DNA of 8,117 nucleotides from Candidatus Komeilibacteria bacterium RIFCSPHIGHO2_01_FULL_52_14. GTDB taxonomy: Bacteria > Patescibacteriota > Patescibacteriia > UBA1558 > 2-01-FULL-52-15. The stretch lies in NCBI GenBank assembly GCA_001818365.1, contig MHKK01000049.1, positions 10,889 to 19,005 on the forward strand. Reading direction: 5' to 3'. The notes below the pieces were generated by a model, which saw only the letters and a list, made by a program, of their open reading frames with translations, ran no database searches and was not told the origin of the DNA. Below, piece after piece: positions 1-5,970 of the stretch (its first letter is position 1; the number at the start of each line of letters is the position of its first letter). The position numbers were made by a program, and so were the translations under genes.

Positions 1-957
1 GGACGTGTGCATGCGAACGGCGGTATCCGGTTCGACGGCGTCGCGAACGGACTCGTTACCAGCGCTCTCACGCAGTACACCGACACGAGCCATTCCGGCG
101 CCAGCGAGTTCGCGGTCCATACGCACGTTCCTCCGATCGATCCACTGCCTCCAGCAGCCGTACCGTCGCGACCCGACGTATTTGCGGGCGGCCGCCAATT
201 TCCCGTGCCTGCTTTCGATTTCGACGGTATCACCGAAGATCTGGCAAACATCAAATCGGAAGCGCAATCCGGAGGCCAGTACTTGCCGAATTCCGGTGCA
301 CTGGGATACCACCTAATCCTAAAAACCAACGATACGATAGACGTTTATAATGTAACGGCACTGACGTCCCCGCCGTCAATCGACTGCTCAAATGTGCAGG
401 GTCAGACGGGCTGGGGTACCTGGAGCATTGCGACGGAAGTATTTACGACGAATATACCGTTCCCGGCGAATGGCGCTCTTTTCGTCGAGGATGACCTATG
501 GATCGACGGGCAGATTAACACGGCCCGGATCACCGTCGGCGCGGCGCGCTTTCCCGAGAACCCGACGACGTATGCAAACATCACCGTCAACACGGACCTG
601 CGGTACACCAATTACGACGGGAGTGATATCATCGGCATCATCGCTCAAAATAACGTTAACACCGGATTGATCAGTGAGGACGACCTGCATATCGACTCCG
701 CCCTGGTCGCAAAAAAAGGCCGCGTCGGCCGCTATTACTACCCGTCTCCCTACTGCAGTCCGTACGACATTCGACAATCTCTGACGCTTTTCGGCTTGAT
801 CGTCTCAAACGGAATCTACGGCACCAGATACAACGACGGCAACGGCTATCAAAACCGAGTTATTTCGTATGACGCAAATCTGCTCTATTTCTCTCCGCCG
901 TACTTTCCGGCGACCGAAACCGCATACGACGTCCTGATCTGGCGGGAGTTACGGTAA
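1..957 (+). CDS. PilX/DUF4900-like pilus-associated surface protein, C-terminal part (5' end outside window)
   Basis: The reading frame is open to the left edge, so the true start lies outside; 318 codons and a TAA stop are visible, and the GTG at position 7 is probably internal. The visible part begins with a GRVHANGGIRFDG stretch. It then has a FPVPAFDFDGIT-DLANIK segment, a NGALFVEDDLWIDGQI segment around residue 160, a DGSDIIGIIAQNNV segment, and a C-terminal PPYFP...Y-D-V-L-I-W-R-E ending. From memory, this order matches a large exported protein family of CPR type IV pilus loci that carries a PilX-type N-terminus; that N-terminus is not visible here. Two cysteines (in DCSN and YCSP) could form a disulphide outside the cell. 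The gene is convergent with pilC, whose stop is only 17 bases away. A role as a minor pilin or pilus-tip component is inferred from the neighbourhood. Confidence 0.72.
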   Translation, partial: GRVHANGGIRFDGVANGLVTSALTQYTDTSHSGASEFAVHTHVPPIDPLPPAAVPSRPDVFAGGRQFPVPAFDFDGITEDLANIKSEAQSGGQYLPNSGALGYHLILKTNDTIDVYNVTALTSPPSIDCSNVQGQTGWGTWSIATEVFTTNIPFPANGALFVEDDLWIDGQINTARITVGAARFPENPTTYANITVNTDLRYTNYDGSDIIGIIAQNNVNTGLISEDDLHIDSALVAKKGRVGRYYYPSPYCSPYDIRQSLTLFGLIVSNGIYGTRYNDGNGYQNRVISYDANLLYFSPPYFPATETAYDVLIWRELR

Positions 958-974
958 GCGTACAGGACTCGGAT

Positions 975-2147
975 CTAAAACGCCTGTGCCAAGTCATAGA
1001 TCGGCAGAATCACGGACACCGCGATGAAGCCGACCATAATGCCGATCACAATCAGCATCGCCGGTTCTATAATCGTCGAGAGGTTTGCAAAAATATTTTC
1101 CACCCGCTGCTCGTAAAACGACTGCAGTTTACCCATAATTTCGTCAAGAGTCCCCGTCTCCTCCCCGACCTTCGCCATGGTGACGGTGAGTGACGGAAAG
1201 AGCGACGGGTATTCTGCGAACGCCGTATGCAGTGCATTGCCGAGTTCCAATTTCTTCGCGACCGCCAGCAGTGTATCCTCATACACAAGGTTGCCCGCGG
1301 TTTCAGAGCCGATGGTAAACGCCTGAACGATCGGCACGCCCGACGTCATCATCATCTGCAGATTGCTGAGGAGCCGCGTCAGTGAAAGCTCCCGGACAAC
1401 TCCGCCGATAAACGGAAGACGCAGCAGTACCGCATGATAGAACCGGTGCACGGATCTGATCTTGCGGCTCGCAAGAAAAAGAAAAAACAAGGCGATGACC
1501 GCGAAACCGACAAATATGCCGTACTCCTGCAGGAAACCGACCGTGCCGATAAGAATCCTGGTCTGCAAGGGAAGTGCGACGTTGACTTCCTTAAATATGG
1601 AAATAAGCTGCGGGAAAACGTATAACATCAGAACGACGACGATGCCGACCATTGCAATCGAAACGATTGCCGGATAAATCAACGCGTTAATGACCTTAGA
1701 TCGCAGAGCGCGTTCTTTTTTTGCGATCTCGGTGAGTCGTGTAAGAACTTCGCCGAGTTTTCCGCCCGTTTCACCGACCCTGACGACTGCGATAAAGAGC
1801 GGCGAAAAAATTTCAGGATGGTCAAGCAGCCCTTCGGAAAACTGATTACCGTTGTCGACCGTGCGTTCGATATCTTCGATCGCGAGACGCATGGCTTTGT
1901 GCTTCGCCTCACCGATGAGCGTTCGTAGGGCAAGAGAAAGCGTAAGGCCGGCGTTTAACATGGTTGCCAAGTTATCGATGAAAAAAATCCGGTCATTGCG
2001 CGAGATCCGGCGCACCATGAAAACCTTCTTACTGTGACGTTTCAGCATTTTTGGTTTCTTTGCCAGACGCTGCTGATCGTGGGCAGTGGGCTGGGACGAG
2101 GGTATACCAAACTGCTGGCGGAGTGGTTTGACTGCTGTTTGTGCCAT
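975..2147 (-). CDS. pilC: Type IV pilus / type II secretion inner-membrane platform protein (PilC/GspF family)
   Basis: This 390-residue protein is close to the usual family length. It has the two tandem T2SSF domains of PilC/GspF. The first, about residues 53-176, begins FFIDNLATMLNAGLTLSLAL. The second, about 255-378, begins LTRLLSNLQMMMTSGVPI and contains the KVGEETGTLDEIM motif. Membrane segments are predicted near 155-178, 205-227 and 358-384, and the first 50 residues are basic and probably cytoplasmic. In the family this protein anchors the assembly ATPase to the inner membrane and couples ATP hydrolysis to extraction and polymerisation of pilin. The ATG lies one codon past the TAA of pilB (order TAA TGT ATG), so the two are almost certainly co-transcribed and probably translationally coupled. 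Only a weak GAG precedes the start. The family is certain; pilus rather than secretion use is inferred. Confidence 0.95.
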   Translation of the reverse strand: MAQTAVKPLRQQFGIPSSQPTAHDQQRLAKKPKMLKRHSKKVFMVRRISRNDRIFFIDNLATMLNAGLTLSLALRTLIGEAKHKAMRLAIEDIERTVDNGNQFSEGLLDHPEIFSPLFIAVVRVGETGGKLGEVLTRLTEIAKKERALRSKVINALIYPAIVSIAMVGIVVVLMLYVFPQLISIFKEVNVALPLQTRILIGTVGFLQEYGIFVGFAVIALFFLFLASRKIRSVHRFYHAVLLRLPFIGGVVRELSLTRLLSNLQMMMTSGVPIVQAFTIGSETAGNLVYEDTLLAVAKKLELGNALHTAFAEYPSLFPSLTVTMAKVGEETGTLDEIMGKLQSFYEQRVENIFANLSTIIEPAMLIVIGIMVGFIAVSVILPIYDLAQAF

Positions 2148-2150
2148 ACA

Positions 2151-3887
2151 TTACTCGCGGGAAATGCGTAATACTTCTTCAAGCGTTGTCACGCCCAAAA
2201 GCGCTTTTTGCAGCGCGTCATCGAATATGGGAACCATATTTTCTTGCAAAGCGATTGCCTCAAAATCTTCGGAAGACATGTGCTTGATCGTCGCTTGCTG
2301 AATGGCATGAGTGTTCACCAACACCTCCATAACGCCGATGCGGCCCAGATAACCGGTATGGTGGCAACGAGCGCAGCCCTTCCCTTTATAAAAAGGGAGG
2401 TCGGTAAAGTGTGCGACGCTCTTATCGATTACTCCCAGCTCCTGCATCCGTTCCAAAATGGCGCGCAGATCATATTCTTTTGCAAGCGCCTTAATAACCG
2501 TCGAAGCGAGGTGATAGGTAGTAATGCACTCGATGCAGATGCGACGAACCAGGCGCTGTGCGATCACCACGTTAACGGTCGATGCGACCAGGAAAGGTTC
2601 CACCTCCATGTCCAGAAGGCGGGGTATGGCCCCCGCGGCGTTATTCGTGTGCAACGTCGACAATACGAGGTGGCCGGTTAGCGCGGCTCGCACGGCGATC
2701 TGCGCGGTCTCACCATCGCGGATTTCACCGATCATGATGATGTCCGGATCCTGACGCAGCAATGAACGCAGTCCGGATGCAAACGTATATCCCGCCACCG
2801 TGTTCACCTGCGTCTGATTAACACGACGGATGCCGTATTCAATGGGATCTTCGATCGTCGAGATGTTAACGTCCTCCGTATTCAAAATGTTAAGCACCGC
2901 ATACAGCGTTGTCGTCTTTCCGGATCCGGTCGGTCCCACGACCAAAATCATCCCGAACGGCTTACGAATCGACTTCATCGCAAGATCCAGATTCCTTTTG
3001 GTCAATCCGATATCCTGCAAACTCAAGTTCTGCACATCGTCGGACAGCAGACGCAAGACAACTTTTTCTCCGTAGAGCGTGGGGATGACCGAAACGCGAG
3101 CCGACTCTTCGGCCTCGTCCATCATGAATGCGAGGCGGCCGTCCTGCGGAACGCGATGTTCGTCGATCTTTAAATTGGAAAGAATTTTAATGCGAGCAAT
3201 CAGCGCGTCTTTAAAATTGATCGGCAGCTCGATTTTATCCTGCAGATCTCCATCAATACGAAAACGGATAAGCACCGCATCGGCAAGGGGTTCGATATGA
3301 ATATCGGACGATTGCTCGAGCATCGCGTATTCAAGAATCGTATCGAAAATTTTAACCACCGGAACATCGTACCCCCCCTGAACTCCGCTCTGCGCATTCT
3401 GAATATACTCATTCACGATGCGCAGCAAACCTTCCTTAATATCTGTCGTATAGAGCTTGAGCGCATACCGATAACTCCGCTCGTTCATGAGGTACCATTC
3501 GCATTGCCGCTTAAGGGCAGCCTGCACCGCAGCCAGCGCCTGCTCATCGCGCGGGTTCAGTGTCGCCATTTTAAGCGTATCCTTTTTTACCGATGATACG
3601 CCGAAAGCAATACAATGCGTCTCCTGCGCCGTCTGTTCCGGCAGCAATCGAAATACGGCATCGTCGATCTTTACGGCACGCAGATTCACGTAAGGGGTCT
3701 TGAGTGCCTGCGCAATGAGTTCAAAGAGGAACGTTTCGGTAAAAAACCCGCGTTCAATCAGAACCTCTTCGATCCCGCGTCGTCGCCGGCTGGCATTTTT
3801 TTCAGCCGAATTCCAATCGGGCGCAGCGATGAGTTTTCGCTCAAACAACAGCGCTTTCAGGTCTTCGTACGCAATGGGTAGCTTCAT
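2151..3887 (-). CDS. pilB: Type IV pilus assembly ATPase (PilB/GspE family)
   Basis: This 578-residue cytoplasmic hexameric ATPase powers pilus extension. Residues about 30-146 form the N-terminal MshEN/T2SSE-N-like domain (ERGFFTETFLFELIAQAL; LPEQTAQETHCIAFG). The catalytic half has an Asp-box region at 194-213 (SSDIHIEP...IRFRIDG), a Walker A motif GPTGSGKT at 318-325, a Walker B region DPDIIMIGEIRD at 380-391, and a His box TGHLVLSTLHTN at 404-415. Two CxxC pairs (C451/C454 and C505/C508) form the zinc-binding tetracysteine site typical of PilB/GspE and absent from PilT-type retraction ATPases, so this is an extension ATPase. All key residues are intact. The ATG at 3887 has no good Shine-Dalgarno site and lies about 16 bases from the predicted transcription start. 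It is the first gene of the pilB-pilC operon. No retraction ATPase or major pilin gene is visible in the window. Confidence 0.96.
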   Translation of the reverse strand: MKLPIAYEDLKALLFERKLIAAPDWNSAEKNASRRRRGIEEVLIERGFFTETFLFELIAQALKTPYVNLRAVKIDDAVFRLLPEQTAQETHCIAFGVSSVKKDTLKMATLNPRDEQALAAVQAALKRQCEWYLMNERSYRYALKLYTTDIKEGLLRIVNEYIQNAQSGVQGGYDVPVVKIFDTILEYAMLEQSSDIHIEPLADAVLIRFRIDGDLQDKIELPINFKDALIARIKILSNLKIDEHRVPQDGRLAFMMDEAEESARVSVIPTLYGEKVVLRLLSDDVQNLSLQDIGLTKRNLDLAMKSIRKPFGMILVVGPTGSGKTTTLYAVLNILNTEDVNISTIEDPIEYGIRRVNQTQVNTVAGYTFASGLRSLLRQDPDIIMIGEIRDGETAQIAVRAALTGHLVLSTLHTNNAAGAIPRLLDMEVEPFLVASTVNVVIAQRLVRRICIECITTYHLASTVIKALAKEYDLRAILERMQELGVIDKSVAHFTDLPFYKGKGCARCHHTGYLGRIGVMEVLVNTHAIQQATIKHMSSEDFEAIALQENMVPIFDDALQKALLGVTTLEEVLRISRE

Positions 3888-3909
3888 TTTTACAATCCGT
3901 TGTTACGTA

Positions 3910-3918
3910 AGTATAGCA
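3910..3918 (-). promoter_or_regulatory. Extended -10 promoter of the pilB-pilC operon
   Basis: On the minus strand this reads TGCTATACT, an extended -10 element (TG-N-TATACT). No -35 sits at the right distance: a perfect TTGACA at 3925-3930 is only 9 bases from the hexamer, so it is probably not used with it. Transcription would start near 3903, giving a leader of about 16 bases before the pilB ATG. Confidence 0.55.
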
Positions 3919-3938
3919 TACTCCTGTCAAGACGCGCC

Positions 3939-3969
3939 AAAAAACAAAAACCTGCGGTCTTCGCAGGTT
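3939..3969 (-). terminator. Rho-independent terminator after the N/T-rich membrane-protein gene
   Basis: On the minus strand an 8-bp perfect stem AACCTGCG/CGCAGGTT with a 5-base loop is followed by TTTGTTTTTT. It begins 8 bases after the stop codon of the gene ending at 3978 and lies just upstream of the pilB promoter. It therefore separates that gene from the pil operon transcriptionally. Confidence 0.88.
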
Positions 3970-3977
3970 CACCGTCG

Positions 3978-4787
3978 TTATTGGCAGGAATTGGTATGCT
4001 GAAGCAGAATAATCTGGCCTTGCTCGTTCGTACATAAAACGCCATCCTGATCCTGATTGGTGTTCGTATTTCCGCTCGAATTCGCGTTACCGGTACCACT
4101 ACCGTTCGACGATTGATTTGTGCCGCCACCATTGCTGTTGCCGTTCGTAGAGGCATTCGTATTCGTGTTTTGATTCGCATTGGTGTTCCCGTTGACGGAG
4201 CCGTTCGTAGTATTGCCGTTGGATGTGCCGCCGGTCTGACCTTGGTTCCCGCCGCCGGTTCCGGTAGTCCCCGATGATTGCGACTGAACAGGGACTGCTA
4301 CAACGACGGCATCGGACGTCTGCGATACGGCAGGTGTTTTTGCGGTCGCTCCGCTCTTATCCTTAAGCTCCGCAGCATGCTGCTCATACAGAACCTGAGC
4401 ATTAATGCAGAGGGGCCGCGCCTCCGCATCCATAACCGATCCGGAGCAAATGTCATTCGTGTCAAAAATAACCATCACGGCATAATAACAAAGCGTCCGC
4501 TTCGTCTTTTGCTCCTCCGAAGCAACGCTCGGTGTTTTGCTGTTACACTGTACAACGCCGTCGCGTGGAGCGTACGGGATGCGGTCAAGAACCGGTACTT
4601 GCTGAACAGCAGGCGCATTCGTCGTCTTCGTTTCCGGCAACGAGCGTGAAAATAGAAACCACATTCCGAATGCGACGGCTGCGAACACAAAGATCACGAC
4701 ACCGGCAATAATACCAAGATGGCTCGACTGGTCCTTTGAACGCCGACGCGGCGGCTGATTGCTTTCTGTCCTGTATTGTATCGTCAT
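3978..4787 (-). CDS. Single-pass membrane protein with cysteine domain, Asn/Thr/Gly/Ser linker and cysteine-bracketed tail
   Basis: I do not recognise a family for this 269-residue protein. Residues 1-23 are polar and basic (QPPRRRSK), followed by one membrane segment at about 24-46 (IIAGVVIFVFAAVAFGMWF). The topology is probably N-in with the rest outside. Residues 78-130 form a small domain with four cysteines (C81, C100, C114, C127). Residues 170-247 are a low-complexity linker of Asn, Thr, Gly and Ser, likely disordered. The last 22 residues carry two more cysteines, C252 and C268, the latter next to last. Six cysteines outside the membrane suggest disulphides. The gene sits directly upstream of pilB but has its own promoter and terminator, so a link to pilus function is only positional. 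The ATG is preceded by a leader of about 13 bases without a Shine-Dalgarno site. Confidence 0.8.
   Translation of the reverse strand: MTIQYRTESNQPPRRRSKDQSSHLGIIAGVVIFVFAAVAFGMWFLFSRSLPETKTTNAPAVQQVPVLDRIPYAPRDGVVQCNSKTPSVASEEQKTKRTLCYYAVMVIFDTNDICSGSVMDAEARPLCINAQVLYEQHAAELKDKSGATAKTPAVSQTSDAVVVAVPVQSQSSGTTGTGGGNQGQTGGTSNGNTTNGSVNGNTNANQNTNTNASTNGNSNGGGTNQSSNGSGTGNANSSGNTNTNQDQDGVLCTNEQGQIILLQHTNSCQ
4047..4280 (-). repeat. Low-complexity coding repeat (Asn/Thr/Gly/Ser linker)
   Basis: This stretch encodes residues 170-247 of the membrane protein, built from irregular NTN, NGN, NQN and GTG units. At DNA level it appears as degenerate repetition of AAC/ACG/GGC codons rather than exact tandem copies. 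Such stretches are prone to slippage, so length variation between strains is plausible. Confidence 0.75.
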
Positions 4788-4806
4788 GCAATGCTTCGAG
4801 ATACTA

Positions 4807-4815
4807 AGTATACCA
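4807..4815 (-). promoter_or_regulatory. Extended -10 promoter of the N/T-rich membrane-protein gene
   Basis: The minus strand reads TGGTATACT, the same extended -10 form as at pilB. No recognisable -35 lies 16-18 bases upstream. Transcription would begin near 4800, about 13 bases before the ATG at 4787. It is divergent from the tRNA promoter at 4840-4867. Confidence 0.5.
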
Positions 4816-4839
4816 CAGGAACGGGGACGCCTTCAGGAG

Positions 4840-4867
4840 TTGAAAAAAACCCAAAAATGCGTATACT
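4840..4867 (+). promoter_or_regulatory. Promoter of the tRNA-Ser gene
   Basis: TTGAAA at 4840-4845 and TATACT at 4862-4867 are separated by 16 bases, a good sigma-70-type arrangement. The predicted start near 4874 leaves a 5' leader of about 16 bases before the tRNA, to be removed by RNase P. Confidence 0.65.
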
Positions 4868-4889
4868 ACTACTGCTCATTGTTAAATAC

Positions 4890-4979
4890 GGAAGCGTGCC
4901 AGAGTGGTTGAATGGGGCGGTCTCGAAAACCGCTAGACCTGCAAAGGTCTCGGAGGTTCGAATCCTCCCGCTTCCGCCA
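4890..4979 (+). tRNA. tRNA-Ser (anticodon CGA), CCA encoded
   Basis: A complete 90-base class II tRNA is visible. The acceptor arm GGAAGCG (4890-4896) pairs with CGCTTCC (4969-4975), followed by discriminator G and genome-encoded CCA at 4977-4979. The anticodon stem GCGGT/ACCGC (4917-4921, 4929-4933) holds loop CTCGAAA, giving anticodon CGA at 4924-4926, which reads UCG serine codons. The long variable arm AGACCT-GCAA-AGGTCT (4935-4950) is typical of serine tRNAs. The T arm is GGAGG-TTCGAAT-CCTCC (4952-4968). All arms pair perfectly. Its 3' end is repeated at 5156-5174. Confidence 0.97.
4961..4979 (+). repeat. Direct repeat copy 1 (tRNA-Ser 3' end)
   Basis: This is the 3' part of the tRNA, from within the T loop to CCA. 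It matches 5156-5174 at 18 of 19 positions, the only difference being T4972 versus C5167. Similarity continues for about 9 bases past CCA with small indels (TCGATTTCG versus CTCGATTCG). The position is typical for integrase core attachment sites. Confidence 0.8.
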
Positions 4980-5019
4980 TCGATTTCGATGGGAGCTAAA
5001 AGCTCCTGACGAAATCGAT
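4979..5019 (+). repeat. Inverted repeat / hairpin directly after tRNA-Ser
   Basis: An outer 10-bp perfect stem (4979-4988 with 5010-5019, ATCGATTTCG/CGAAATCGAT) encloses a small internal loop. Inside is a 6-bp stem GGAGCT/AGCTCC (4992-4997, 5001-5006) with an AAA loop. The first arm shares its first base with the terminal A of CCA. No T-tract follows, so it is not a classical terminator; it could block 3' exonucleases or act as a processing signal. Confidence 0.75.
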
Positions 5020-5040
5020 AGTTTGAATGATGGATTCGAA

Positions 5041-5120
5041 CGGGCAGCAGTGAGATGCGAACGGAGGTGAGCAATCGAGCGCCGTTTGAAGCGAGTGTGC
5101 GAAGCTTCAAACGCTGCCCC
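5041..5120 (+). repeat. Nested inverted repeat in the tRNA-downstream region
   Basis: CGTTTGAAGC at 5083-5092 pairs over 10 bp with GCTTCAAACG at 5104-5113, across an 11-base loop. An outer GGGCAGC at 5042-5048 can pair with GCTGCCC at 5113-5119, sharing base 5113 at the junction. Just to the left, 5032-5041 (GGATTCGAAC) is the reverse complement of the T-arm/T-loop sequence of the tRNA. No open reading frame here looks like a protein. Confidence 0.6.
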
Positions 5121-5155
5121 GTACAACGAAGCCGACAGCAGGCGGCAAGGCGACA

Positions 5156-5174
5156 AATCCTCCCGCCTCCGCCA
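5156..5174 (+). repeat. Direct repeat copy 2 (tRNA-Ser 3'-end-like)
   Basis: Nineteen bases match the tRNA 3' end with one mismatch and include the CCA. No acceptor 5' strand, D arm or anticodon arm lies upstream, so this is not a second tRNA. It runs directly into the next inverted repeat, as copy 1 does. It may be an attR/attB-like remnant or a duplicated module end. Confidence 0.75.
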
Positions 5175-5266
5175 CTCGATTCGCCCTTGCTAACGCTCGG
5201 GCTCACTCGTGGTTTCGGCTTCAGGAAAAGCCTCAACCAGTGAGATAGAAAAAGGCGAATCGAGTG
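5173..5266 (+). repeat. Large nested hairpin following direct repeat copy 2
   Basis: An outer 13-bp perfect stem (CACTCGATTCGCC at 5173-5185 with GGCGAATCGAGTG at 5254-5266) encloses an inner hairpin. The inner pairs are CTCACT/AGTGAG (5202-5207, 5239-5244), GGTT/AACC (5211-5214, 5235-5238) and GGCTT/AAGCC (5217-5221, 5228-5232). It is not followed by a T-tract. The outer arm is a diverged counterpart of the hairpin arm at 4979-4988. Confidence 0.75.
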
Positions 5267-5357
5267 CCCCGACCGAAGGCCCCGAGCGGAAGCGAGGGGG
5301 CGAAGCGGAGGGGCAGGACAATTTTTTACCCGTGGTGAGCGAAGCCGAACCATCGGG
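5266..5357 (+). repeat. GC-rich hairpin cluster with GCGAAGC motifs; possible terminator
   Basis: GCCCC at 5279-5283 can pair with GGGGC at 5297-5301, or GCCCC at 5266-5270 with GGGGC at 5310-5314. A run of six T follows at 5322-5327 after an 8-base gap, so weak rho-independent termination on the plus strand is possible. A further hairpin, CCCG-TGGT/ACCA-CGGG with one bulged T (5329-5336, 5349-5357), carries a 12-base purine-rich loop containing GCGAAGC. The motif also occurs at 5300-5306 and 5099-5105. From 4980 to 5390 I see no credible gene. Confidence 0.5.
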
Positions 5358-5390
5358 CGACCTAGTTACTTTAAAACTTTGAGTGATTTT

Positions 5391-5897
5391 ATGGAAACAA
5401 ATGATAAACAATTAGCTTTAGCTGAAATATATTATGAGTTATTGATGCTGAACAGCACAGAAAGACAGCTTGCCAAACTCCATTTTTATGGAAAAGAGAA
5501 TTCTGACCTAACTCTCAAAAGACGGATTTACACAGAAAGCTTTCTAATCCATGCACGCAACCTGATTGATTTTTTTGAAGATTGGAAGAACGATAAAGAT
5601 ATTCGCTGTTCTGATTTTAATATTAGTAAAGCGTCAGTTAAGTTACCAGATAATAATACCAAGTCAGAAATTAATAAGTACCTTTCTCATTTAACTAAGG
5701 AGAGGATCAAAAAGCAAAGTCCGCTCTGGGAAATTACGAAAATAAAAGAGGAATTACATAAATATTTTAAATACTTCCTTAGTGGTTTGCCTGAAGACTC
5801 TTTTCCTAAAAATGATTTTGGGTCTAAAAAGAGCTTTGAGTCTCTATTATCAAAGCCGACCCGCATGCCTCAAATCGCCTCCTGGCAGAATGATTGA
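5391..5897 (+). CDS. AT-rich hypothetical protein, all-helical, unknown function
   Basis: This 168-residue soluble protein is probably mostly helical and has no signal peptide or membrane segment. Two motifs stand out: SFLIHARNLIDFF at residues 50-62 and INKYLSHLTKER at 94-105. I recall similar 'HARNLIDFF ... NK-AHLT-ER' pairs in scattered bacterial proteins of unknown function, but cannot name a domain. The ATG at 5391 is preferred because GAGTGAT, a shortened Shine-Dalgarno, lies 7 bases upstream; a TTG at 5379 would add four residues. Base use is unlike its neighbours: 5641-5700 has 17 G+C of 60, against 35 of 60 at 7441-7500. Together with the tRNA and repeat context this suggests acquired DNA. 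No clear promoter is seen, and no catalytic motif is apparent. Confidence 0.75.
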   Translation: METNDKQLALAEIYYELLMLNSTERQLAKLHFYGKENSDLTLKRRIYTESFLIHARNLIDFFEDWKNDKDIRCSDFNISKASVKLPDNNTKSEINKYLSHLTKERIKKQSPLWEITKIKEELHKYFKYFLSGLPEDSFPKNDFGSKKSFESLLSKPTRMPQIASWQND

Positions 5898-5911
5898 AAC
5901 CCCCTTATAAT
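5882..5911 (+). promoter_or_regulatory. Promoter of the methyltransferase gene
   Basis: A perfect TATAAT lies at 5906-5911. An approximate -35, CTGGCA, lies at 5882-5887 with an 18-base spacer and overlaps the end of the preceding gene. Transcription would start near 5918, leaving a leader of about 53 bases, longer than at the other genes here. A small GGGT...ACCC hairpin could form within it. Confidence 0.5.
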
Positions 5912-5970
5912 AGCTCTAACGGGTCAGTACTTAACCCTAGTACACCGCCAGGATTACATCTGTAACACCT

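Noticed and set aside
3925..3930. Perfect TTGACA upstream of pilB as the -35 box
   Set aside because: Only 9 bases separate it from TATACT, too few for a sigma-70 promoter, and no good -10 lies 16-18 bases downstream.
4047..4280. Repetitive stretch considered as a CRISPR or tandem DNA repeat
   Set aside because: Units are irregular and in frame with the encoded Asn/Thr/Gly/Ser linker; there are no equal repeats with unique spacers.
5156..5174. Second tRNA gene
   Set aside because: Only the 3' end is present; no matching acceptor strand, D arm, anticodon arm or variable arm lies upstream.
5055..5243. Plus-strand open frame of 62 codons in the repeat region
   Set aside because: Its Arg/Pro-rich composition simply reflects the inverted repeats; there is no start signal and no protein-like pattern.
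4784..5353. Minus-strand open frame of 189 codons across the tRNA region
   Set aside because: It runs antisense through the tRNA-Ser gene and the inverted repeats. The segment with SGRIRTSETFAGLAVFETAP is the well-known false translation of tRNA-Ser antisense sequence.
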